Shown here: in pieces, positions 35,715 to 48,519 of the stretch | Layout: each line of letters opens with the position of its first letter | How positions within the stretch are numbered: the first letter of the stretch is position 1 | NCBI GenBank assembly: GCA_022605425.2 | Contig: CM061250.1 | Coordinates: 620,001 to 684,000, forward strand | Direction: 5' to 3' | Source: Hamiltosporidium tvaerminnensis | Lineage: Eukaryota > Microsporidia > Dubosqiidae | DNA: 64,000 bases | Notes under the pieces: model-generated | The model's input: only the letters and a program-made list of their open reading frames with translations | What the model was told of the DNA's origin: nothing | Database searches by the model: none | Made by a program: the position numbers and the translations under genes

Positions 35715-36410
35715 TGATTTAAAATGCTTTCCAGACTTTTATATTTTTCTTCTACTTTTGTACCATCGTCTTTTACTTTTCAGAATCCGAATTTTCATCT
35801 ATTTTTATTGGCAGTTCCTTTAATATGGTTCTTCTAATCTGAAATAAGGAGCTATTATTTTTTAAAAAAAATATTTAGCGGCATATTATTCTTTACTCGC
35901 TTGTTTTAAATGCTATGATGATTCCTCTTCCACCTAGTCTCCGATAACACCCATAACTGCTTTTTGCCGGCTATCCTCGGCATTTGGGCCCGACTCAAGT
36001 CTTCTTCGTCAATCATAGGCAATTTTTTCAACTAGTTTCTTAAGTACAATTGACAGATTTTATCCCTCTATATTCAGCAATATTTGTCTTTTTACCATAC
36101 GTCTATGGAATTTTGTTACAATACCATCCGGGTTCATCACATACGGGATTATCTCCACATCACATTTCATTTATAAATAATACTAAACGTATGTTAAAAC
36201 CTTATGTTTTCCGATTTTTTTAATTTACTCAATTTGAAGTTAAACTTGGGAAGTAATTCTACTTCAATTTTGGTTTCCTTTTTCTACTCTTATTCAAAAT
36301 AAATATATCGGAACTATTATGCCGAATGTTGACATCAGTTTTTAGTCTGATGGCCACTCTTATCTCTGCATCTTCATTTTCAAAAATTTCCTGAACTGGT
36401 TTTCGCGCAC
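35715..36410 (-). pseudogene. old R4-like endonuclease-end relic (r4)
   Basis: The same relic as r1/r2, minus strand, next to membrane gene copy 4. Confidence 0.6.
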
Positions 36411-36642
36411 AAACAAAGAAAAATCATGAGAAAAAAATGAACATTTTTAATCTAAAAATCACAAACTAAGATTTAAAAGACATATAAGCGTACGAAGTAA
36501 ATAAATTCTGGTGCAATATTTAAAATTCAAAAAAATAAATATGATATAAATTAAAGAAAAAACTAAAAATGAATTTTAATCATATCAATCTGGAGATTGA
36601 ATATAAAAAACATTTTCGCATCATAGAGCAGACTTTAAGCCT

Positions 36643-37327
36643 TCATTTTACTTTATGATAAATATAAGCAATAAAATCAGCGGGTTTACCGGATATTCCA
36701 TTTTTAGGTGCTTCAAACTTAAATTTTCTAGCCGAAGAAATACTTTTAACACCATTATCATCGCTTTTAACATCAAATACTTTCACGACAGAATCATCAA
36801 CTATATCTAAAACTGCAGAATTTACTTCGTCTTTTTTTTTGGTTTTTTATGGTCTTATGTATAAACGAAGATAAAGCATATGTTGGTTTAATAGGATGGT
36901 AGCCTTTGAAACAGAAACCAAGTCTAACTAAAAGCCCAACATCACCAACTATCTTTTCAAACTTAGAAATATCTATTTCAATGTCATTGATAGAGAACGA
37001 TTCTATCAACTTTTTAAATTCCTCTTTATTTTTCTTTTCTAATGCTTCTTTTGCCATTTTCACGCTTGACTCATTGTTTTCTTCATTAGTAAATCCAAAA
37101 GCACTTTTTTCTTTATCAGAAGCGAAATAACCAAACTTGTAAAGATTCACTAAAGATGTGAATTTTTTATCATCCTCTAAATCCGAAAATTTCTTATAGT
37201 CGTCTTCGAAGCTCTTAATGACATTACCAGCTTTAATGTATCCCACAACACACATTATGCCAAATATAGCCAATATTGAACCAACGACTCCTAATGCAAT
37301 GCGTATTTTGTTTCTTTTACTCACCAT
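36643..37327 (-). pseudogene. single-pass membrane protein family, copy 4 (one frameshift)
   Basis: ATG 37327 with CCC on the coding strand at 37330-37332. The first 166 codons are open: anchor, KKFSDLEDDKKFTSL, central segment SFSINDIEIDISKFEK, and KGYHPIKPTYALSSF. A run of 9 T at about 36832-36840, where the otherwise identical copy 6 has 8, shifts the frame. The rest to the TGA at 36643 is open in the other register. Because the only coding difference from copy 6 is a homopolymer length, a consensus error is as likely as true decay. Confidence 0.7.
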
Positions 37328-37584
37328 ATGGGTAACATTTTTTCACGTAATAAAGTAAAAAAATGATCAAATATTCCAAAGCGAATAATTAATTTGCACC
37401 TAAAAAATTAAAAAAAATTTATGAATCACAAATTCAATTTTTTCTTAAGCGTTTTCGATTGGTTATTTCTATAAATTAATGTGATTTCATACCATATAAA
37501 TTGCATTCTAAATATAAAAATTATTTTTTTATTATCAATTTGATAAATTATTTTGTTATATTTGGCTAATAATCAATGATTCTA
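37328..37584. other. membrane-gene upstream region truncated by R4 c4
   Basis: The 5' flank of membrane gene copy 4. It ends at TGATTCTA, where R4 c4 begins with its 3' end; in blocks 1-3 and 5 the same flank continues into AAAAAATA and the decayed X. The TAF7 portion of the block is missing here. Confidence 0.5.
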
Positions 37585-40500
37585 GATTTATTTAATAAAA
37601 TTCTGGGTTAAAATATTTTTAACATTTTTATATGTTTTCTTCTACCTCTTTAACCACTATTGTCTCTTCTTCCAAATCCGACTCTTCATTTATGTTATTG
37701 GTCGGTTCCTCTAAAGTGGTTCCTCCTTGTGAAATAAGGGGTGTATTATTTTTTGGTTTTAAAATTTTAACACCATCTTCCTCTCTTTTCGCTTCTTTTA
37801 AAGGGGGTATTGGTTCCTCATGCATCTCTGATCTCATAATAACACCCATTGACGCTCTCTCCCAGCTCTCTTCGGCATTTAGTCCTGACTCAAGTCCTCT
37901 TCGTCGATCAAGGAAATTGTTTCGACTGTTTTCTTAAGTACTATAGACTGAATGTATGCCTCTACATTCATGGGTATTTCTAGTCTTTTAAAATGAGATT
38001 TATGGTATTTTGTCACAATACCGTCCCAGGTCATCACATAAGGGATTATCTCAACACTACACTTATAAATAAGACCTAACTCATTGGCTAGCAGGTCATA
38101 CTTCCTAAGTTTTTCAGTTTCAACTATTTGAAGTGAATCTTGGGAAGTGATTCCTACTTCAATGAGTGTTATCTTATTCTTCTTCTTATCTAAAATGAAT
38201 ATGTCCGGTCTGTTATTGAATTTTAACATCAGTTTTAATTCTGGTGTCCACTCTTATCTCTGCATACTCATTATCAAGAATTTCTTGAACTGAGTGGCTC
38301 CTTATTCGTTTTGAAGACTTAAACTTATATCTATTTAGAAGAAGAAGGTGTAGGCATCTAACCACTTCATTATGCCGTCTAGTGTAATCATGGCCTAGCA
38401 TTTTTTCACATCTAGTTGCTATGATCTACAGTCTTACCAGACTTCCCGCAATGTTGACACACACCATCTGCTCCCAGAATACATTTCTATCTTGGATATA
38501 GCAGAACACAGCTTCATTTCGTAGCCTAATATTTCCTCTCTTTAGCCATCTTGAAGAGTCACTAACACTCACAAGCTCATTTTTTCTTGCATTATATAAC
38601 TTTGAATGGAGTTTTCGTTTTTCTATTTCGTTATATAGTTTTGCAAGTTGAGCTTCTTCTAAACTTTTCTTAGTGACTTCTTCTACCAACCTGTACTTTA
38701 CTTTTAAGAAGCCTTTTATTAGTGCAAGATGGGTTTTGTTATTATTCTCCACCTTGAGGATTGCTGCTCGTCTAGTTGATATTTCTTTACTTTTTTCCAG
38801 ACAATCCAAGAGTTGCAGAAGCATATGTTCGCTTCGCAACTCAACACTATGTAGGCCTCTTCCAAGTTCTGCTCTAGGAAGGTATAAACGCTCTTTACAT
38901 CCTGGGCGGAGATGTATCTTATTCTTCACCAACACCGCACGCACTGCATCATCTAACTTAGAGAAGTCAGCCGGTTCAAGTCAAAGAACTCCTATGTGAT
39001 AGTGTATTAACGATATCGCATGTTGATTGATTGCAGAAAATAAATTTTTTGCATTTAATCTTGTGTGACAAAGTCTTTCAACTCTTGATGTAAGTTTGCT
39101 CCGTACTTCTTCAAATGAGCTACGTGTTGGGATACCTCTGCTATCTTCTATTATTCCTAAATATTTGTAAACACTAACACCTTCTAGAAGAGTAGCAGTA
39201 TCTTCACAACACGTATCATTTGTGGCTGACTTCTCTTTGTTAATCTCTAAGCCAATCACCTCTAAAAATTCCTTTGCCTCGCCTGTCATAGCACTCAATG
39301 TGGAGCTGTCTTTTGCAAGGAGCTTAAGATCATACATAAACAAGAGATGATTAGTAGAATGGGATTCTGCATCTGGTTGTACTGTCACTTTTGTGTATTT
39401 TTCATTAAGCTTTCGGCTTAATGGATCCATACACAACACAAATATCGAAGGTGACAAACTATCTCCTTGTAGAATCCATCTATCAATCTTCTTGCTCATG
39501 ATTTTTTCAGGCCCTTCTGATATATCAATTTTCCATTTTGATATAATTAGCTTAATAAATTTCAGGATCCAATCAGGTAAATTAAGGTTTTCAATGCATT
39601 GAGTTAAATAAGCATGATCTATTGAATCATAGGCTTTTTTAACATCAATCCATGTTGCCTTAAGATTATTTCCATACTCTTTATTTAAGGCAATATTCAG
39701 TAGAGCCTGCTCTTTCGCTCCCTGCACACCTCTTACCGCCCCTAGTTGGTTCTCTGCAAGCAACCCTCGCCTTTCCACTTCAATTTGAACGACCTTTGTT
39801 ACACACTTTGTCGTTAACTTATAGAGGTTGGACATACAAGTGATTGGCCTGTAGTCAGAGCCTCTTCGTGGAATTCCTTTCGGTATCAAATACGTAAGCC
39901 CGCAGTAAAACCAATCAGCTTGAGGTGTTCCTTCTAAACAAATAACTTTCACAATATCATAAATATATTTATGATGAGTTGTAAGTTTCTTAATGAAAAA
40001 ATTGTAAATACCATCAATTCCAGCAGCTTTCCAATTAGGGAGCCAATTAATGATATTTACAAATTCATCAAGTGAAGGAAACGTAGTCGGATGATTATCT
40101 GATACAATTGGAATCAAATAATCATCATACGTGACTGTATAATCATTTTTGTTCCATATTGTAGACCAAAAACTCAGCATTTCATCACGACTAACCACAT
40201 GCTCGGATTCCACACGCTCAGATAACCCACGATAAAATCGACCTCGGAAAAGCTCAAACATACGATTCTCTTTTCGGAATTGCTCCCTACTTTCATGCAT
40301 CGTAATTTTTTCTCGTACACATTCAAAGACTCATTCTTCTTAACTAAAGCCTCGGAAATATCAGTTACACTGCTCAAGTTTAAATTAAACTCTCGCATGA
40401 TTTTCTTAAGGCTCTTCGTTTCCGAAGTGGAGAGCTTTTCCTGCTTACGAGCCTTCTCGAGGAGATCTTTGGAAAGTACTAGCTTAGAAATTTTACTTTC

Positions 40501-41379
40501 TATGTTTTCCTTCCAAGCGGATCTAGGCTTCTCTTTACGTGTTGCCTCGTCATAGCATATCTGCGCAGCTTGCATGATATACGCGGCTTCCGTAATTGAC
40601 TCAGGTACATGAGCTCCTGCATATTCACCGACTACTCGATTAATGAGATCCAGAACTTTACTATCAACCAATTCATTTGGATGTTTTCTAGTTCGGACCA
40701 CCACTTTTCCAATTTCGTTCTCCGAGATTTCTTTGATTTTACTCAAGAATTTATCTCTCAGGTTTATGTACTCCGTGGTGTCGGTCAAGGTGCATGTATC
40801 AGCGAGACAAGTGGCGATTCTACGTCGCTCTCCATTCTCTTCTGATTTTACTTCCTTTCCCATCTCACTTTGTGCCAATTTTTTTAACACTTCGAGAGTT
40901 TCAGTGCAGCCGAATTTCTCATTATAGTACCTGTGAAGCTCTGTCCAGCCATTTCTTGGCATTCTTTCAAACCTTGTCTGTACTGCAAAAAAACAATTCG
41001 AGGCCATTCCTTCGGGTCGGCTGTTACGGAATCGAATATCGTCCGCAATGCCATTAGCCTGTTACCTTCCGGAATAGCTAGAGTACAGGGGCTTGTCATG
41101 TCGTACGATGGCTCGCACGCAGAGACTTCAACCGAAGAGAGAACTGGTGTATTAGGCGAAGGTAAGGTGTCAAGCCCACTATTTTGCATTTTACTGCATG
41201 TTTGGCTTGGTGGTGGAGGTGTTATTGTTGTGTAGGAGGAGGAAGGTAGGGAAATCGCCGGTTGGTGTAGCTTACATTTTGTACCTCATATCACTCTTCT
41301 TCACCTCATCAGCGTCGTTTGCAGCCTTTATTTTGGTATTTTTCGATATTTCGCTGCTAACATTTTTTTTTCTACCCAT
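37585..41379 (-). pseudogene. R4/Dong-like RLE retrotransposon, copy c4 (broken, chimeric flanks)
   Basis: Minus-strand copy from ATG 41379. The N-terminal frame is broken near 41280. The overlap frame starts at ATG 41007 across a T7 run. A missing T near 40308 shifts into the long frame 38981-40300, which holds the entire RT (SDYRPITCMSNLYKL, WIDVKKAYDSIDH, QGDSLSPSIFVL, C motif FMYD in place of FIDD) up to a stop after HIGVL. The remainder (38426-38944, 38213-38401, 37879-38229, 37628-37849) has further small indels. The FIDD-to-FMYD change loses a catalytic aspartate, so this copy is dead at the protein level regardless of frames. The 3' flank is the membrane-gene site (TGATTCTA) while the 5' flank is the CCCTCT block site, so the copy spans a recombination junction. 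Confidence 0.83.
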
Positions 41380-41599
41380 CTTTTCCCTCTAAAAATATTA
41401 GCGTAATTAATTTATAAAATAAAACCTTTTCCTTCTAACTAAACATTTCTTATTTAATAGCTAACACATATTTAAAAAAAAGAAAATAAAAAAGTAAAAT
41501 TAAATTCGCTTTACTACGCTTTTTTAAAGTTCTTTTTCAGCATTATATGTTTAATAGTTTACCATATTACTATTAAAAATATTTGTTCCTATAAAGACA

Positions 41600-42329
41600 A
41601 GGTGGAGGGAGGATAACCACATAAAAAACTTCCTGCTTGGCAATGAGTGTGTGAAACTGGTGTGAAGATCATTGTTTGGATTTTTGGGGGGAATACAACC
41701 ACACTACATCTTCGGTTGTTCCATGGGAGTTGTTATGAGCAAAAGAGGTCTAAGAAATTGAGAAACTTTTTCTACAAATTTATTTGTAGTTTTTTATGTA
41801 ACTAGATTGCAGACCGCAGCTGAACATGTAGGTAATTGCCATGTAAAAGCATGGAAACCTAGCTTTGCTCACTTGGGTTAGAAGACTTAGCGCCTGGGAG
41901 ATATAAAAATAAAATCCATTAAAAGCCGGGAGAGCTAAGTAGCAGGTTATACCTGTTGGTATGACATTGCACTGTCTAGGTGGACCCCATGTAAATCTCC
42001 GAAATATATCTTAGCTAGAAGTTTATTGGGTTCAGAAAGTGTAGAGTAAGTGGGAATGCTGCATAGTCTTGGGGGAGCCCAGGGGAGGCTTCGGCCTTCA
42101 TGACACTCCATGCAACGGACATTAACGAACTCCGGGCAATTGCCTCGCCTATTAATTAGGTTCTACACACCTGTTAGATGAAAGGCATTGGGACGTAGGT
42201 ATCGCGGGGGTTACCGATGGAGTGTTGGGGTAGCAGTCATTTATGTTAAACCTAGAACTGCGTTAATGTCATAAAAACAAATATAACACTTGCCACTATT
42301 TTAAAAAGATGTGATACTTTTAAATAAAG
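41600..42329 (+). mobile_element. element X, copy X5
   Basis: A full-length copy in plus orientation. It keeps the GGGGGAGCCCAGGGG hairpin region found in X1 and X3 but not X2, X4 or X6, so it is a recombinant or belongs to the older subtype. The flanks are as for X2. Confidence 0.7.
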
Positions 42330-42449
42330 GAAATACGATTAAAAAACAAAAATTTGGATGCATTTATTTTGTATCGAAAAATATTAGTTTTGTAGAAAAT
42401 ATGTTAAAAAAAAGTTTAAATGCTTTAAATACAATTGAATATATTTTGA

Positions 42450-43145
42450 TTTAAAATGCTTTCCAGACTTTTATATTTTTCTTCTACTTTTTGTACCATC
42501 GTCTTTTACTTTTCAGAATCCGAATTTTCATCTATTTTTATTGGCAGTTCCTTTAATATGGTTCTTCTAATCGTAAATAAGGAGCTATTATTTTTTTAAA
42601 AAAATATTTAGCGGCATATTATTCTTTACTCGCTTGTTTTAAAGGCTATGATGATTCCTCTTCCACCTAGTCTCCGATAACACCCATAACTGCTTTTTGC
42701 CGGCTATCCTCGGCATTTGGGCCCGACTCAAGTCTTCTTCGTCAATCATAGGCAATTTTTTCAACTATTTTCTTAAGTACAATCGACAGATTTTATCCCT
42801 CTATATTCAGCAATATTTGTCTTTTTACCATACGTCTATGGAATTTTGTTACAATACCGTCCGGGTTCATCACATACGGGATTATCTCCACATCACATTT
42901 CATTTATAAATAATACTAAACGTATGTTAAAACCTTATGTTTTCCGATTTTTTTAATTTACTCAATTTGAAGTTAAACTTGGGAAGTATTCTACTTCAAT
43001 TTTGGTTTCCTTTTTCTACTCTTATTCAAAATAAATATATCGGAACTATTATGCCGAATGTTGACATCAGTTTTTAGTCTGATGGCCACTCTTATCTCTG
43101 CATCTTCATTTTCAAAAATTTCCTGAACTGGTTTTCGCGCACTAA
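42450..43145 (-). pseudogene. old R4-like endonuclease-end relic (r5)
   Basis: The same relic as r2, minus strand, next to membrane gene copy 5. Confidence 0.6.
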
Positions 43146-43367
43146 CAAAGAAAAATCATGAGAAAAAAAATGAACATTTTTAATCTAAAAATCACAAACT
43201 AAGATTTAAAAGACATATAAGCGTACGAAGTAAATAAATTCTGGTGCAATATTTAAAATTCAAAAAAAGAAATATGATATAAATTAAAGAAAAAAACTAA
43301 AAATGAATTTTAATCATATCAAACTGGAGATCGAATATAAAAAACATTTTTGTATCAAAAGCAAACC

Positions 43368-44063
43368 TTAAGCCTTCTTTTCTACCTTATAACAAATATA
43401 AGCAATAAAATCAGCGGCTTTACCGGATATTCCATTTTTAGATGCTTCAAACTTAAATTTTTTAGCCGAAGAAATACTTTTAAGACCATTAGCATCGCAT
43501 TTAACACCAAATACTTTTACAACCGAATCATCAACTATATCTAAAAATGCAAAACTTTCTTCTTCTGCTTTAGATTTTTTTATAGTCTTATGTATAAACG
43601 AGGATAAAGCATATGTTGGTTTGATAGTATGGGTGCCTTTGAACCAGAAACCAAGTCTAACTAAAAGCCCAACATCACCAACTACCTTATCAAACTTAGA
43701 AATATCCATACCGGTTCCTTTCATAGAGTACGGACTTAGGATTAAATCCTCTATTTCCTTTGTATTTTTCTTTTCTAATGCTTCCTTCGCCATTTTCACG
43801 CCTGACTCCTTATTTTCTTTTACAACAAATGCAAAAACCCTTTCTTCTTTATTAGAAGTGAAATAACCAAACTTGTAAAGATTCACTAAAGATGTGAATT
43901 TTTTATCATCCTCTAAATCCGAAAATTTCTTATAGTCGTCTTCGAAGCTCTTAATGACATTACCAGCTTTAATGTATCCCACAACACACATTATGCCAAA
44001 TATAGCCAATATTGAACCAACGACTCTTAATGCAATGCGTGTTTTGTTTCTTTTACTCACCAT
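43368..44063 (-). CDS. single-pass membrane protein, multicopy family, copy 5 (intact)
   Basis: A 231-codon frame from ATG 44063, with CCC on the coding strand at 44066-44068. It is the most divergent copy: KTRIALRVVGS in the anchor start, the central segment SPYSMKGTGMDISKFDK, WFKGTHTIK in place of CFKGYHPIK, KKSKAEEESFAFL, and VFGVKCDANGLKS. The conserved frame blocks KVVGDVGLLVRLGF, YALSSFIHKTIK and KFKFEASKNGISGK are kept. The anchor stays hydrophobic. An intact frame despite many replacements suggests the family is, or recently was, under selection. Function unknown. Confidence 0.75.
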   Translation of the reverse strand: MVSKRNKTRIALRVVGSILAIFGIMCVVGYIKAGNVIKSFEDDYKKFSDLEDDKKFTSLVNLYKFGYFTSNKEERVFAFVVKENKESGVKMAKEALEKKNTKEIEDLILSPYSMKGTGMDISKFDKVVGDVGLLVRLGFWFKGTHTIKPTYALSSFIHKTIKKSKAEEESFAFLDIVDDSVVKVFGVKCDANGLKSISSAKKFKFEASKNGISGKAADFIAYICYKVEKKA

Positions 44064-44668
44064 ATGGGTAACATTTTTTCACGTAATAAAGTAAAAAAAT
44101 GATCAAATATTCCAAAGCGGATAATTAATTTGCACCTAAAAAATTAAAAAAAATTTATGAATCACAAATTCAATTTTTTCTTAAGCGTTTTCGATTGGTT
44201 ATTTCTATAAATTAATGTGATTTCATACCATATAAATTGCATTCTAAATATAAAAATTATTTTTTTATTATCAATTTGATAAATTATTTTGTTATATTTG
44301 GCTAATAATCAATGATTCTAAAAAAATAGAAAAATATAAAATAACTCCTTTTTGGGAATAAAAAATATCGGAAAATTTATTTAAAAAATATTAGAAAATT
44401 TATTTAAAAAATGGTATATGATTTAATACTTTTAAAAAAATCTCAAATTAATATAGACAAGACCGGAAATTGAAACAAGATTGTAGTATACAACGAAAAT
44501 GTAAAAAAAGCCAAATCATACGAAAGTACATACAAATAGAAGCAACAAAATGAACTAGAAATAGTTAGTAAAAAAAAATTAAAAAGTAAAAATTTATATT
44601 TCTAATCATTTTATATATTCTTCATTTTTATTCAATGAATATCCGATCTTTTTAAAGAATTTATTTGT

Positions 44669-45323
44669 TTATGACATTAACATGGTTATAGGACGTCATA
44701 TATAGTTTTTCTTAGAAACTCCATAAGTATTCTATACGAGATCTAAACCCAAAGCTTTTTTTATCTAAAATATATATAAGGTTCATTGAATAAGCGAACA
44801 GTCGCACACGATCTTAATATTCGTTTATTGGTGTTGATCACAGATTGAAACCTACATTAGGAATATCTTAAACTAGCAGCAATCACAGCTAAGCTACGTT
44901 TTTCGAACCGCATAGACATTCAGTTAAAATATATTTCGACTATGTATAAGAAATTCACTTATAAATTACAAACCATATAAACATATATAGCTAGCCACTT
45001 GAAGTTCTTAGCTTTTAAAGGGATATTTTTTTCTCAATCTCTCAGGCGCAAAGTCTCAAAACTTGAATTTGCAAGACTTATTTCATTGCTTTATGTTGTA
45101 ATCACTTCAAATTATCTTTATTCAAAGCTCTAGTTTGAATGAAAAAATTACAAACTTATTTGTAAAAAGAGTTTCTCTATTTCGGAGACCTTTTCCACCT
45201 TATCGCTTCTCTATCGAAAAACCAAAAATTTAATGTGATTTTCATCTTATCAAAAATCTAAAAAATATTTAATTATTTCGCTTTCAAGTAGATAATTTTT
45301 CTTGTGATTATTCTTGCTCCACC
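44669..45323 (-). repeat. decayed copy of element X (block 5)
   Basis: Collinear with the decayed X at 26222-26879, with the same shortened left end. Confidence 0.6.
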
Positions 45324-45748
45324 ATTCAGCCGGCAAATGAATTTATTTTAAACCAGGACATGTATCAAAGAATTAATTTGTATTTTTAATACTTTTTTCA
45401 GCCATAAATAAAATCTCAAGTCAAGTGTAATTTTATTTAATTCATGAAGGAGTATTTGATTCATTTGAATATTTCTAAATTAGAAACAACAAATATTTTT
45501 CTATTCAAATAAGTCAAAAATGAAATAAAAATTTTAATAGATATTTAGTTTAAAAACTGGTTTTTTTTGCATTGGAAAATTTACATTTTTATAAAAAAAA
45601 AATCGTAAAAATAAAAACATTACAGAACCGATTTTCTTTTGTAAACAAAATTAAAAATTTTTCAATGTAAATTTAAGTTTCAAAAATATTTCAATGCAGT
45701 TTTTTTCTTCGTAAAAAATTAATAATTTCCTTTAAAATAAAACCCTGT

Positions 45749-46438
45749 ATGGAACAACAATTCATACTTCGTGTAAATGAAGAATTGAAAGAAATATTAC
45801 AAACAAATACAAAAAATATTGAATTGGAGTTATTGGGGAAGATATATTATTCCGAGACACAACTTAATAGAATATACCGGATATATTTCCAAATTACCAT
45901 GTATAATTGAATCTCATAAAACTATGGACAATCAACAATTTTATAAAATAAGTGATATATCACATATTGTGGTTATAGACAATAAGAGTAAAGGAGATCA
46001 TGGCATTACGCCACCGAGTAAAATGCCAAGCATAGATTTAGAAAACGTGTTGTAAAAACACAAATGGTAGAGGAAATAGAAAACAGAGTCAAGGAATTGC
46101 TTGAGAGAGATAAGAATTGTGTCGGTGTCGAGTTAATATTTGGAGAAGGCGAGCAAAAAGAAGAAAGTGAAGATGTCTCATCATTAGCAGCCGAACTTGA
46201 ATATAATCTTATTGCATCTGAAAAAAATATTGTTACTGAAGAGAGCGATGAGATAAAACAAAAGAAAGAATTGTTGAAGGAATTGGAGGAAAAAATAAAA
46301 ACCAAAGAAGAACTTCTTAATACGGCCAGTAATATTATTCTTAAGAAAAGGTTTCAAGAATCCATTTTTGCTTTGAAAGAAGAATATAATAAAGTTATCG
46401 GAAAGATCAGAGAATTAGAAAATAATGAAAAAGATTAA
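45749..46438 (+). pseudogene. TAF7: TFIID subunit TAF7, copy 4, three 1-nt losses
   Basis: CCC at 45743-45745, ATG 45749. It carries an own 1-nt loss (TTGGAGTTATT against TTGGAAGTTATT), the N-terminal loss of copies 1 and 2, and the middle loss of copy 3. The 690-nt length is a multiple of three, so the C-terminal coiled-coil part (46064-46438, 124 codons) is back in the starting register while the middle (IEYTGYISKLPC to GITPPSK) is out of register. Having the lesions of both other types marks it as a recombinant, or as a copy descended from both. The family motifs are all recognisable. Confidence 0.78.
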
Positions 46439-47729
46439 AATTTGTATTTTTTTGGATTTGATACTAAGACCATATTTTAAATGTATTATAGACATAGGTT
46501 TCGCTAGAAATTTCTTCTTTTTCTATAAATTTTGTAGTTTAAAAATAAAATTTGTATTTTTATGAATAAAGTTAAAACGTTAATAGGTTTTTTTTATAGA
46601 TTTATATTCACATAAATATAAATTTAGAATATAAAGATTGCCTATTAATACTTTTTCAGGTAAATATGTTTCATTTGTTCTGTTATATATTTCAAATGTT
46701 TTAGAATTTATATGATGGTAGGTGATATCTCTATATGATTTGCTTAAAATCCATTGCCTGGAATTTTTTCTTTGCTGAATTCTCTAGATTAGATATCCAT
46801 ATAAAGTTTCAAATTGGTTAATATTTTTCTTCATAATTTAGGCACAATATCTTGAATTTACCTTACATTCACTGTATGTTTCTTACGTTTAATGAAAGTA
46901 TGAATTATTTAAACATTATATGTTCTAGTATGATATAACTGCGTACTCAGATCATTCACTTAGTCTCTAGGTCTCTTTCCGGGTACTCTGGAAATCAAAA
47001 AAAACGACTTAAATTTTTTAAATCCTTAGACGGAATATGTTTACGACTTATTGACATTGTGGAGCCTTTAAGATACATATAGATTATATTTCTATACAAT
47101 ACAATTCTATATTATTAATATAGGATTAACGTAATACTAAATCTATTAATATAACTTGACTCATTTAGCAAACCAATCTTACATTATTTTTTGGGTATTA
47201 TGATTTAAAAAAAATTCAAGCGTTATAACTTCTATTAAAATGAAAGTAAAAAATTTAATTTCTCAAAAAAACCCCATAACTAATAAAATGTCTCAAATTA
47301 GTAGTTTTATTAATCTAGATGCACATCTAGTTTTTGCATTTATATTTACAAGAATATTTTGAAAATTTTATTTTCTAATTTTTTTGAAGACTTAAATCTA
47401 ATGAATTAAAAAAAATTAATACAGATAGAATATTATTATATTTTTGTTGTGATAATTGTGTCAATGAATCTTTTACGTTTATATGTTTAATGATATACAA
47501 GCATGCTAAGAAGTCTGGCTTAATGAAATTTTAATTTGCACAATTAAATACATATTTTATCTGAATATACACAGAAGATAATCCTTGTACTAGCATCATT
47601 ATTCTCAATATTAAGTTATGAGTATTACTAATACAAATCGCGCATAACATCTCTTAAAGCCTCTAAAACTTCTTGAATATTTTTCGAATTTCTTCTCTAG
47701 CTTCCACGGCTTTACATTAAGCATGCTAG
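46439..47729. other. TAF7 3' flank, no gene seen
   Basis: AT-rich and homologous to 27996-29289, without the GC-rich island. No supported gene. Confidence 0.4.
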
Positions 47730-48330
47730 TATCATTTTCTACTGCATAAATTTTCTTTCGGTAGTCTGCATTTTTTTCTTTTTCTATTGAGTTTATACAA
47801 ATAGGCTTGGTTTGTCTTTCGATCAGGGGGTATTCGTATTACATGCTCTAGCCATCTTAATTTTTCTCTTTTTATTTCTGTTACCAAATTTGATTCAAGA
47901 TAGAGATCATAAATTTCTTGGTCTGTTTGCATTTTTATCTTATTGTTTATGGGTTTCGGGCATGAATTAAAGAAGCATCCTTCTTTCCCACGTGGCTAAA
48001 AGTATTTCATTCTTTTTATCATGGCCTAAGTATCAGATTCATACATTACAGCAGTTCGTATGATAGTTCTAGATATATTTTTTTTGAATTCCATCTTATA
48101 TATCTTGATATAATCAAATTTTGCATCGTGAATTAGACTATTTCCTGCTTTAATCCGTTTTTTAATTTCCTCATGGCTTTTGTTTTCTTTCATTTATGAA
48201 AGTTTCTGATAAATTTAAAGCTCAGTACATTTTAGAACTTTATTGAGTCAATTTCTAGAGTATTTTTCAAGTTACCTGCGAAAATGCTATTTCCATATAC
48301 TTAGTTTTGCTTTAATTAATCTTTTTGCGG
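47730..48330 (-). pseudogene. LINE reverse transcriptase C-terminal relic (copy 4)
   Basis: It carries the same KLRWLEHVIRIPPDR stretch (47732-47932) as copy 3 and the same order of upstream fragments. Here it runs into the R4-free target site at about 48520-48535. Confidence 0.62.
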
Positions 48331-48519
48331 TCCATAATGCCCCTCATGTCATTGGTGCCCCGTTATTTCTAGAACACCCCCCTCTTTATTTTCAATATAT
48401 TATAACCCTCATATTTTCTATTCATTCATCTTTAACACCCCCAGATTAAAATATGAAGTATTTTGTTTCTTAATACATTAGGGGTCAAATGAAAATAAGT
48501 GTTTATATACTTTTAATTT

